From the NCBI RefSeq assembly GCF_029784155.1, contig NC_073693.1:183169802-183233801 (forward strand): a stretch of DNA of 64,000 nucleotides, read 5' to 3'. The notes beneath the pieces were generated by a model. It saw nothing but the letters and a program-made list of their open reading frames with translations. It was not told the DNA's origin and did not search any database. The position numbers were made by a program, and so were the translations under genes. The first letter of the stretch is position 1, and every line of letters begins with the position of its first letter. Origin of the DNA: Uranotaenia lowii (Eukaryota; Arthropoda; Insecta; Diptera; Culicidae). Of this stretch, positions 23,001 through 35,000 are shown one piece after another.

Positions 23001-26000
23001 TCAATCGATTTTAATAAAAACTGAAGATTTTTTTTTATTTTTGTGGGTTTTTTCGCTAAAGGCTGGATCTTATGAATTGATCTGGTGTGTACGCTCAATT
23101 TTGTGATTGACTGTATTTTTAATGACCTTCATTATTTGCAGGTAATTCGTTGCCAGAAAGAGTAATAATATGCTCTATGCATTACCAACAAACAAATGAT
23201 CTAATGAAACCGATGAATTCTGATGCTATGGACTTATTAGAATATCCATTCTTGACGATTACCAAGGTACCCTCTGGATTTATACAGCATTTGGGTAAGT
23301 CGTAGTTCATTTTTTTTAATGATTCATGCAATCTGTTCACTGATTACTCGATTTCTTTTCGATTTCTTAACGCACAATTTCGAAAATCTTTCCAACATAA
23401 CTTCATATCACTGGATCGAAACTATTTAATTATTCTCAATTTAAACTATTAGTTTTTGGTTCAGTCAGCTCGAGGCTACTACACTTAGTTCGAGACTCGG
23501 AAAGCGTTCACTTTTCAGTGCAACAAAAAAACCCTCACTCTTTTTCTGAAGTAATTCGGTTTAGTGTACGAGTGCAAAAATCCGGTAGCTACGGTGGTTG
23601 AAATGGTCCGATATGCCGGTCACCTGTTTAGTGAGTTTCACGCCCTGACAATTTCACTTTCAATCGTCAATCGTCACTCAAAAATGAGTACAAAACGCGT
23701 CATTCGAAAGAGCTTCACTTTCACACCAGCTTCTCTTCACATTCGACAAACGCTTACTTCAGTTCGCTTTCACCTTGGTTTCCTTTGTTCGACGACGGCA
23801 AACGTTGATTTCATTTCGAAACAACTTTCGAGCAAATCCATTTCAATGAAAATTTCATTGCTTATACACAAATACCTACATAAAGAAAGCCGGCAGATAC
23901 CGGCTGAAAAACAACACACCAACAATGTGCTGGCGCCCAAGGAGTACACCAACGACACCAACAATTGCTTGATGACGCACAAGGTGTCGGGCCGGCACGG
24001 CCGATGGACGCACCAACAAAAACTACCAACAATTGCTTGATGACGCACAAGCTGCCGGGCACCGGGCCGGCACAGCCGGTAAACGCACCAACAAAAAATA
24101 CCAACAATTGCACGGGACGTACACAAAAAAATCTGTTGCCCACAGGAGCTGTGTGTATGTATGCCATTTGATGCCTGTTTTGCTGCATTGAAAGTCTCGT
24201 TTACGACGAAATAGGAGACACTGATTGCGTGCAGTTCAAGGCATCATTGAACTCTCTTTTGCTGACTTTTGAATTCCTTTCTTTCACCCGAGCAGTGAAC
24301 ATGAGGGGATTCACTTTCATTCGAGTAATGAAAGAAAACTCCTAGAAATTGAAATTTGCTGAAGTGAGACGAATTTAAAGGGAAATTTCAATTTCATTCT
24401 TTCCTTTCGACGATTCCGAGCCCTGGTGAGCAGACTTGTAAACCATCGACATTTTCTCTGACAGTCGCACAGCCAGCTTTTATCAGTATCATTGTTCGTG
24501 CCATCAAACGAATGCGACCGAAAACTTGCCGAACAGTCGACTACCATCAAACGAAACGACATTCATTCTTCTTTGTGTGATTGTCGAACGAAATTTCGTG
24601 TCTTGGTACACGAGAGGGATAATTTGATGGTCAAACGACCATCATTCCCGACAGTTTACGACATCGCCTATCTCTTTCACGCAGCAGAACTTACAGACTC
24701 AATAAGCAAATGCAATCTTTTCTATTCACTCCCTCCTGTTGGAAAAAAAATTCGTCACTCTGCAGCGCCGGTTGATGTTTGGATGTGTTGGTCGAACAAT
24801 GTGGAATGATTATCTCGATTATCTACGCAAGAGGGATGACAGTCAAACGACTAACCACAAAAAAGATCAAAATTTCGTTTGACATTTTTTTGCTCTCCGA
24901 TCAAACGATTGCGCTCTCCACGATTGTCACGAACGATGTGTGGTGGTTGTCTCCGGAAAAATTCAAACGATGGTGACCAATTACAAGCCTGCTGGTGAGT
25001 TTACAATGTTTGGTTCGTATCTTCCGCCCGTTCCGAGAAGCGCTACGCTTCGTCGAAAATAAAGTCTCGGTCGTATCCGCTGAACGTTATTTGAACGGAA
25101 CCGAACGAAACCCTGGCACCATTGGCGCCTCGTGGTTAAACCTTCCCCAAGGGGACAGTGACAGTGGCCTTTTGACAAACCGGTTGGTGGCAGTTGGTCA
25201 TCATGATACTTCAATATAACTGTACAAGGAATAAATTATTCCTTTTATTTTAAACTCTTAAATTGCCTTATGTTTTTTATACACAAATACAACTATTTTT
25301 CAAAAGCTGTATGTTTTGTCAAAAAGTAAATCAAAATGACACAGTAAATTTATGCCTTCCTCACCTAACTTGACGTGAAGTACATTTTCATTCCAGGAGC
25401 TACAGTTTCTGCTAGATCTGTAAAATTGTTAGCGCGCGTACCTAACCCGGATGATCCAGAAACGCGTGACATGTGGTGGAATGAAATCAGAATGGAAATT
25501 CGATCACATACCCGAGCTATTGGATGTAACATGGTGTTAGGCTATATGGAAACTACCACTATATCGTAAGTGTACCTGCATATCTACAGTACCGTTCATA
25601 ATTGTATAGAAATTGGAAGCAAGCGCACTGTCACTTCGACTTCGAACTTCCATAACTTTTTACTCTGATGATATTTTTTGATCAAATTTTTTGCGTTAGA
25701 TAGATCAACTATCACACTATTATAACACAAAATTTGAGCTTTCTGGAGTTTATGTGGCCTGAGAAACAGTAATTCTACGAAAATCGGACTTTTTGGACTT
25801 TTCTTAATCAAACTGCAATATCTCTGAAACTACGCAACATTTTTTATTGAAATTTTGCAGAGTGATTGTTGAAATATGAAGCTAGCATGTCTGAAGTTTT
25901 TGAAAAGTTCTATCGATGAGATCAAAAGTTACGCGAGGTGCAATATTTCAGGCATGTACCTTGAAATGCGATTTCTATAGAATTTTGGACGAATGATTTC

Positions 26001-29000
26001 ATAGGAAAATCATATTCACTGTTTAACAACCAGTTAATCTATTTCAACCGAAAAATCACAACAATATCGCGAGATTCTGATTTCAAAACACAAATAGACC
26101 ATTTATTCCATTTTTTCTTTTCTTCATTTCTTTTGCCAGACATTTTTTGTCTGATTGGTGGAGGAAACGATATTGTTCTCATGAATCGTCCAAAATTCTA
26201 TAGAAATCGCATTTCAAGGTTCATGCCTGAAATATTGCACCTCGCGTCACTTTTGATCTCATCAATAGAACTTTTCGAAAACTTCAGACATGCTAGCTTC
26301 ATATTTCAACAACCACTGTGCAAAATTTCAATAAAAAATGTTGCGTAGTTTCAGAGATATTGCAGTTTGAATGAGAAAAGTCCAAAAAGTCCGATTTTCG
26401 TAGAATTACTGTTTCTCAGGCCACACAAACTCCAGAACGCTCAAACTTTGTGATATATTAGTGTGATAGTTGATCTATCTAACACAAAAAATTTGATCAA
26501 AAAATATCATCAGAGTAAAAAGTTATGGAAGTTCAAAGTCGAAGTGACAGTGCGCTTGCTTCCAATTTCTATACAATTATGAATGGTACTGTATATATAT
26601 AAAAATGAATTTCTGTCTGTCTGTCTGTCTGTCTGTCTGTTTCCTTTAGACTCGAAAACTACTGAATCGATTTAAGTGAAACTTGGCAGGTGGAGTTATT
26701 GGAGGCCGGGGAAGGTTCCTATTATGGTTTGAGACCCCTCCCTCTAAGAGGAAGGGGGGAGGGGGTCTTACATATAAAAGTAATAAGTCTTCATAACTCG
26801 AGAACTGATCTAGCAAATCAAACCAAACTTGACATGGGAGGGTATTTGGGTACGAGAAATGTTTCTAAGAATATTTGGTACCCCTCCCTCCTTCCAGTGA
26901 GGAGATATGAAGGAGGGAGGGGGCCTACCTTACAATTTTGAACATAACTGGAGAACTAATCAAGCTAATGGAACCAAATTTGGCATGGGAGGGTAGGGGA
27001 ATACGAGGAATGGTTCTATGATTATTTCAGATCCCTCCCTCCTTCCAGTTAAGATACAGGAAGGAAGAAGGGGGCTTTCATACCTTTTTAATCGCATCGC
27101 TCCTTCCATTGAGGAGATAAAAAGTGGGGGGGGGGGGGGAGGGGTTCCTTTACAATTTTCAGCAGAATTGGATAGCTAATCAAGCAAATGGAACCAAATT
27201 TGGTGTGGAAAAGTATTTGATTACGAGAAATGTTTCTATGATATTTTGAGAACTCTCCGTTCTTCAAGTTTTAAAATCTTAAGGGAGGAGGGTGCTTTCA
27301 TACAATTTTTACATCACTCGGGAACTTACCCAGCAAATCAAAAGGAAATTTGGTTTGTAAGGGTAATTGAGCACATGGAAAGCTTCTGTGAATATTTGGT
27401 ACTACTGTCTCCTTCCAGTTGCATGATAGGGAGGAGAGAGGGTGCTCCTTTCGCATAACTTGAGCAAATGGAAACAACTTTGGCATGGGAAAGCACTTGG
27501 ATACGTAAAAAGGTTATTAGATTATTTGAGACCTCTTTCTCCTTCAATTGGGGACACAGTTAGAGAAGACGGGAGGTCATATACGATTATGTTGCATAAA
27601 CCAAGCACTTATCTAACAAATGGAACCAAAAACGACATGGGAACAATCGAGCAAATGGATCAGAGTTAGGCATGGGAATATATTTGAATGCACGGAATGT
27701 TTGATCTTGATCCCTTCCTTCCAGGTAGGGGATGATAGGCGGCGAGAGGGGCTCTGATACAAATTTTATGGCACAACACGACAACTAATAAAGCAAACGA
27801 AACAAAATTTTGCATGGGAGGGTAGTCGAGTACAAGAAATATTTTTTCGGTGGTTTAGCATCCCTCTCTCTATTCAGTGAAACGATGTAATGGGAAGAGG
27901 GTCACTCATAAACAGTTTTAAATATTTTGATAATTAATCGAGAAAATGGAACCAAATTTGCATGGAAGCATATTTGTGTACGGGTAATGTTGTTTCGATG
28001 GTTTGAGACTTCCTTCTCCTGCAATAGGGGAGATATAAAGTGGGAAGAGGGTCACCCAATTTTTAATAGCTCGAGAGCTTATCGAGAATGACGCCATATA
28101 TGTGACATGGAATCGTATTTGTATACAAGAAGTGTTTTTCTGACCCCTTTCCTTCCATAAGGGTTAAAGGAATGATGGAGGGGGTCACTCTCACAGTTTG
28201 TATAATAATTCGAGAACGAATAGATAAAATGAGTGTCCCGTGATGTTATTTTGTTACAAAAAATTTTTCTAGGATAGTTTGAAACCCTCTCTACAAATAA
28301 TAAGACAGCGAAGATTCCATATATAAAAAAAATGACATAAGCTTTAAAATTTAGGGGCAAAGAAATCCAGAGTCATAAAAAGGATTGAAACACGGATCCA
28401 AAAATAAATGACTTAAGATTTAAAAAAAAAAGTAGCAATTTTATTTTGAAAAAAGATTTTATGATATTGTAATTGAATTTAGAATTTTGTGCAAATAAAT
28501 GAAAAGTTAAATAATCACAATTTCAATAATTTTTGGAAGGTGTAGCAAAGCACACCAGGTCAGCTAGTCTATATATATAAAAATGAATGTGTGTCTGTGT
28601 GTCTGTTCCCTATAGACTCGGAAACTACTGAACCGATCATCGTCAAAATTGGCATCTGAGGGTTTTTGGGGCCGGAGATGGTTTCTATAATAGTTAAAAC
28701 CCCATCCGACTTAATTGAAGGGGGGCTTCATACAAAATTTGTAGTTTTTCGAAACAAATTAACATTCTTTTTCTCGAGATTTTTTTTCCTTTGGGCGGTT
28801 TGTTTTTCGTCTCCATGGTCGAGGCGTCGCGAGCAAACGTCGAAAAAGGGTAGTTAGTAACCATGACATAGCTTACTGATCAGTGGGAATATTTTGGCGC
28901 GTATTTCTCAACCAAGCATATTTTCAATGCAAGGGATGGCGATATGAAGCCTTGATGTGATTTTTTTTCTACTTGATTCCTAGCTCATTTGTACAGCACA

Positions 29001-32000
29001 TGGTTATGAATGACGGCTAGATGTGATCCAGATCGACATTTTGCCGATCGAATAAAATATATACATTATTCTTGCCAAAATCTGAAACTGGAAAGTCATG
29101 GCATCCATTTTTAGAGATTTTCTTATCTTTGAGGGGTTTGTTTTTCGTCTCTATGGTCAAGCAAACGTCGTCGCAAGTGGATAGTAACCAAAGCATATTG
29201 TTCATTGATCGCTGGAAAAATTTAACAATCAGGCGCCTGTTTCTCACCCAAGTACCTATATTTCTTATGCACGTGGGTGCGATCTGCAACCTACACAGTA
29301 AACGAAAATTACCGAGTTCGGTAATTTTTTTACCGAAATCCTAACATGTGTAAATCGTTAAACTGTTCGGTAATTTTTTCGGTAAAAAATAAACGAACAT
29401 CGGTAAATGAAGAGTCGATTTACCGATGTTCGTTTATTTTTTACCGGAAAAATTACCGAACAGTTTAACGATTTACACATGTTAGGATTTCGGTAAAAAA
29501 ATTACCGAACTCGGTAATTTTCATTTACTGTGTAGATATGTTTTTTCTTGCTTAATTGTACACAGCACGTGGAAATAAATGACGCCTAGATGACACGGAT
29601 TGATTTTATCAGTAGAATCAATAGCAATTGAAAGATTTGCAAAAATACTTCCATATTTGTTGTCCATATAATATAGCATTTGTTGTCTAAAAAATATAAA
29701 TTTAGTTCTGATGCTAATGAAATAATGGTACACAGTAAACGAAAATTACCGAGTTCGGTAATTATTTTACCGAATTCCTAACATGTGGAGTTCGTTAAAC
29801 TGTTCGGTAATTTTTTCATGACCGAGGAGTGACAACTGTCAAATATTACGGACCTTTCTCGGTAAAAAAATACCGAAACTCGGCTGATCCTATCTGAGAT
29901 GTTCTGTCACAAAATTGACAGCTGTCAACTTGACAGCTCGTTGTATCACCGAACAATCGGTAGATAGCTACCGAACTTTCTGTGATTATCAACGAAAAAC
30001 CGGTAATGTTTACCCGAAAAACTTTGAAAGTTCGGTGATATATACCGACCAACCGTTAGAATTTACCGAAATACCTTTTGTTATTACCGAAAAACCTGTT
30101 ATTGTTACCGAACATCTGTAGTTATTTCCGAACAGCCTGAAACTATTACCGAAAAACCGAAATTGTTTACCGAAAAAACTGTAAGAGTTCGGTAATATTT
30201 ACCGAAACTCCGGTAATTTTTACCGAAAAATCTGTTTTTTGCCCATATATATATGAAATTATTACCGAAGTGCCGGTAATATTTACCGAAAACTGTCGGT
30301 GTTCGGTAATTTCCTCCTTAAACCATAAAACGTTTGATAATTTCAGCTTATGATGCACGGTGTATATCGGGGGAACGAATCATCTCGCGATTTATGCACA
30401 CAGCGCATCATTATCTAAAATTACCGTACGTTTTATGGTTTTCGGAAGAAATTACCGAAAATTTGACAGTTTTCGGTAAATATTACCGGCATTTCCAGAA
30501 GGCGCCTTAAGCGAAAAAAGTTAGTTTAGAACCTCTTTTTATTGCACTCTTTAAAAAATCTAAACTCTTCGGATTCTCATTTCGATCGTCATCATTCGAC
30601 CTCGATTAGTTGAGATTTTCTGGAAAGCGAAGCTCGGATTGCCTCTGTGGAAATGAAAGAAAATCGTTACAATAAAATTTAGACACTGACGGAACAAATG
30701 TAATTGAACTTTTACCTTGTCCTATTCAGAAAGAAATTTGATTCCTTGGAACGGTGTTCCGGAAGCTTCCTTAGCAATCCACTTCCCCACCAACAGCATT
30801 TTCCTGCAGCTCCAAGGGAACCACAACCGGTACCGGCTTTGAACGTTTTATTGCCGTACTCCTCGGTGCTGTTGGTGTAGTTCTTCTTGTTGGGACCTGC
30901 CCCATCGCAGCTGACAAAATGCCGGCTGGACTGAGCCGCTAAACTGGCCAAACCTTCCCCACCTCAAGATAAGGCTCCGAATGAAAACAAGACGGGGTGC
31001 GATGTGTTTTGTGTGAGTTTTTCATAACACACGAAACCGAAACTTAAAAAAAAATGACAACGAGTGCTTGCTCATTACTTTTTAGCATCTCGCTCGAGCA
31101 CACAATCAAAGTTGTGACCGTTTATTACGACTGCAAGAGAGCGAAGGAAAATGTAAAAAATTGCCAGAAAAGGACAAACGCATTTTGACGTTTGTCTTGA
31201 CAGCAGCAGTTTTCAGTTTTACTTTACAGTTTTCGGTGTTTTTTTACCGAAAAATAATTGCGGAGAGATTTGTTTACATATAAATGAACGAGTTTCGGTA
31301 GGTCGATAGCCGATTAACGAGGCTCGGTAAAAACAAAACGTCAAGTTGATCAATTACAAAAATATTCGAATTACAGAAGTTTTTCTGTAAAAAAAATTAC
31401 CGAACTCGGTAATTTTCGTTTACTGTGTATGACACTTTGCGGACAATTGAAAAAAAAAATACTGAAAGTAAAGAATTTACATACAATTGTTTAACCCATT
31501 TTGCCTACAAGGTTATTTTTGAATCATATTGATAACAGAAATATGAATAAGATGTTTTCTACAGATGTAGATCGGAAACATTTTGTTGAACATGTAAAAA
31601 TGTACTTAACTGAAAAAGAAGATCAAAAATCCTATCCGACACATGAACACTGAACAAAACAATATCCCCCCCGCTTAACAAAATAAATGCTTGGAATGCT
31701 TGAAAGAATGCTTGGATTCCAAGCAATCTTCAAGCATTCCTCCCATTGAATTCAAGCATTAAATGGCCCAACCGATTCTACTTGAAATGGTTTTCCCGGT
31801 TCAAAATGACAGCTTACACACACATATGCCATGCTCGGTTTGTTTTGATTGTGTGCATATGTATTAGTGGACATGAAAAAAAGTACGTATGTATTTGTGA
31901 GTGCAGCTCATAAATGGGAATTCTGAAGAAAAATAAAAAAATTCAAATTATTCAAAAAATAACAAACTTTATTTTACAATTTCACCCTAATTATACACAT

Positions 32001-35000
32001 TTTCTCCACTTTTCCTTATCCTGTTCTTCACAACTATCCGCTTGTTGCACTCCATTTTTATTTTCACATGTTAGGTGAAAACACTTAACTTTAATTTCCC
32101 GGACCACTAGCAGAGTTGTTATCCTTTGGCCAATCGTTCTTCCTGGATCAGGCCACCCGGAGTTCGTAGAATGTTTGATAACTCCGGAAAACAGGGCTTT
32201 TCGAAAGAAAGTTAAATTAAATAAATTGAGCTGCATAATTGCTCCGCGCTTTTGCAATCTCCTGTTGGGAATGTGATGAAAACCGCCTGGATGTTGTTGT
32301 TGCAGCAGCACTAGGCCACCATAACTGAAATAAACGAGAATTTAATTGACGATTTCTTGAACTATTACTTAGTTTACCTGTTCTGAAAATAAAAAACTCT
32401 GATGTTCCTGTTGAAAAAGCTGATAGGAAAATGGCCGTTAGAAACCCAGAGATTTCTTCAGGCCTGTTTGGGTTACTCACACTCACAAGCCGAAAGGCAT
32501 TCATGCTCATGTATACAAGCAATCGGTACAATCAGCCCGCTTAACAAAATAAATGCTTGGAATGCTTGAAAGAATGCTTGGATTCCAAGCATTCTTCAAG
32601 CATTCCTCCCATTGAATTCAAGCATTAAATGGCCCAACCGATTCTACTTGAAATGGTTTTCCCGGTTCAGAATGACAGCTTTCGCACACATGCAAGTTTT
32701 TATTTCTTAAAATTGTGTGCATTAGTGTGAGTATAGCAACGTTGCCAGTTTTTTTTAATTTTATTTATAGTACATTGCCAATTTTCAATATTTTTAAAGC
32801 GACATCAATCAGGAGTTTAAAAAAACCTATAGCTGTCATGATCATTTATTTATTAATAATTTTAATTCCTAGTATAATATTTTACACAAATACATAATTT
32901 GATATTTGTTTCAGCTAGTACAATCAACTGTTGTCATGAATTATGAGTACCTCCACGGTGGTCCACCAGCTTGAATCCTTATCTGCTTTTCTCGCTCTAA
33001 GAATGCCTGGACGCAACTGGATTTTCCAACTAAAATACAAAAAGAAATCAGAACCGAAGGACTATTTTCAAACGATCGACAATTTACCATTTCTAAATTA
33101 CAGCTTTCAGAAAGGTTGCACGTTTCGAAGCAGGTATCCTTAAGCCCTCTCCTGGGCCGGAATCCATTCCAATCGGAGGTTTTCTGGAGGAATTTTAGCA
33201 ATTTATCTGCCATCACCAGCTTTCAACGCGAGCACTTCGGCAGGATGAAGTTAAACATTGGTATATCCTTCCTGGGTCAGAATCCGATTCGATCGATTTG
33301 AAGGAAGTTGGGTGGAGCAACTCCTCTGGAACTCCCCGCGCGAAAATTTTGAGTTCGATATAAGAGCTGATGTTCCCTCCTGGGCCGGAACACGTTCCGA
33401 TAGGAAATTTCCTGGAGGAACTTCCATAGCTTGCAAAAAGCTGCTGAAATGAAAGGCATAATTACTCGACATGATTATCAATAATGAGAAATTACTTACC
33501 ATTTCAACTCCTTCTACTGGTCGTGAAAAAAATGACCGTTGGAAAAAGTTTTCAGCTTTCGTTAGCTCAGTGTTGCCAGATCAAATGATTTATCCATTTT
33601 TTTGTCACTAATACTAATAACCCAAAAGCCGTTAAAATTGAAAATCATTGTTTTATAGGAATCTGATTCAAGTTGTGTTTATATACACTCATGATTGAAT
33701 AGGTGTATGTGTGCAATCGGTACAATCAGCTGACTAAGCTGATGTACGTTTAGAGTTAAATACCTTAATTTATGCAACTAAACACAGCCCTACGCGCGGA
33801 ATTGTGCGCTCAAGGTTTTAAAAGGGCCTGGGGGAGCTGACTGGACTGATGCACGTTTAGAGTTAAAACCCCGATTTATGGCATTGAACGCAACCCTACG
33901 CGCGAAATTGTTCGCTCAAGGTTTTAAAAGGGCCTGGGGGCCTCCTTTCAACTTACACGGTGGGGCAAGGGCAAACGTCGAACTTTTAAGAAATTCATCT
34001 TCAAAATGATTCAATATGTTGGAAAGACCAGAAGGAGTATTCCGAATGCTGAAACTGAAGCGAATATTTAAAATTCTTAAATGTCTTTGTAAATGAAGGC
34101 CATTTGCTTTGAACAGCATTCGTTAAAAGTGGAATAACAAACATAAATTTATACTGCTGGAATACTGCAGATAGGTATATCATTGAAACTTGATAAAACA
34201 AACAAACAGATATACGTAGGGGAAGAGGGGGCATAATGCCCACGTTAAGAAGAAAGCCTTGTTTTAGAATACATTTGAGAAGATTAACTTTAATTTTCGA
34301 TTGTGTTTTGAAGTTTGGTTTATTTTTTGTCTAAATCTGATAGTTAGAATAACTGGAAGGTCAAAAAAGGCCACAAATTTAATGAAGTTTGAAGAGTAGG
34401 TAGAAAATTGGATTTCAGATTCAGTAGGGGCATAATGCGCATATGTGTGTACTCAATCGCGCCGTTTAACGTTTAATAAGTGTTGATTGATTCAGGTGCC
34501 TCCAAAAGTGTTTGCCAGGTAAACACACTTCTATTCTACTTCACAGATGGAAAAATGTATTGCTACGCGCAGTGCTGCCAGATATACTGAAATTCTTGTG
34601 AATAGTTAATTAAATCTATATTAAATTTAGGAATTTTAAATAAATTCGTTTATATTCAAGTTATGTTTTCCAATACAACTTACAAATATCTTTAAAATTG
34701 TTGTAATGAAACTGCATATAAATTTAAAAAAATATGAAACATGCTTAAAGATAAACGGACATGGCGCGTTTTGCCCCACCTAGACATGTTTATTAAAAAT
34801 CGTTCAAAATAACATATAAAATAATTGAATAAGGAAATTTTTCGTTTTGCGATGATTTTCAAGACCAATGTTCATCATTGTAACAGATGCCTGGTAATTT
34901 TTTTTGGCGATAGATGCCGTAATTCCTTACGAAAGTCAAGGCACAAATTGCAAGGAATATGGTTTGAAAAGTATTTTTGGATTTTTGCAGGGATTTATCG

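Larger units (their letters stand above)
16706..23113. mobile_element. Tc1-like element, interrupted
   Basis: The left end CAGTCAATCGCAAAATTGAG is flanked by TA at 16704-16705. The right end is its reverse complement (GTACGCTCAATTTTGTGATT...CTG), flanked by TA at 23114-23115. A Tc1-type transposase relic lies at 22436-22830. Its size comes from later insertions, chiefly 16734-19950 and the MITE at 21205-21369. Confidence 0.7.

Noticed and set aside
23564..24040. 158-codon open frame
   Set aside because: Ends inside a minisatellite, no recognisable family, unusual residue composition; the minus-strand frames here are equally open.
25596..26348. Open frames within the 1-kb foldback
   Set aside because: They are mirror-image by-products of the palindrome and show no domain.
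26594..28567. CRISPR-like regular repeats
   Set aside because: Units are long, degenerate and variable in length, in a eukaryotic intron; they are internal tandem repeats of a Helitron-like element.
31670..32690. Direct repeats as LTRs of a small retrotransposon
   Set aside because: Repeats lack TG...CA ends, a primer-binding site and a 5-bp target duplication; the unit edges fit tandem duplication better.
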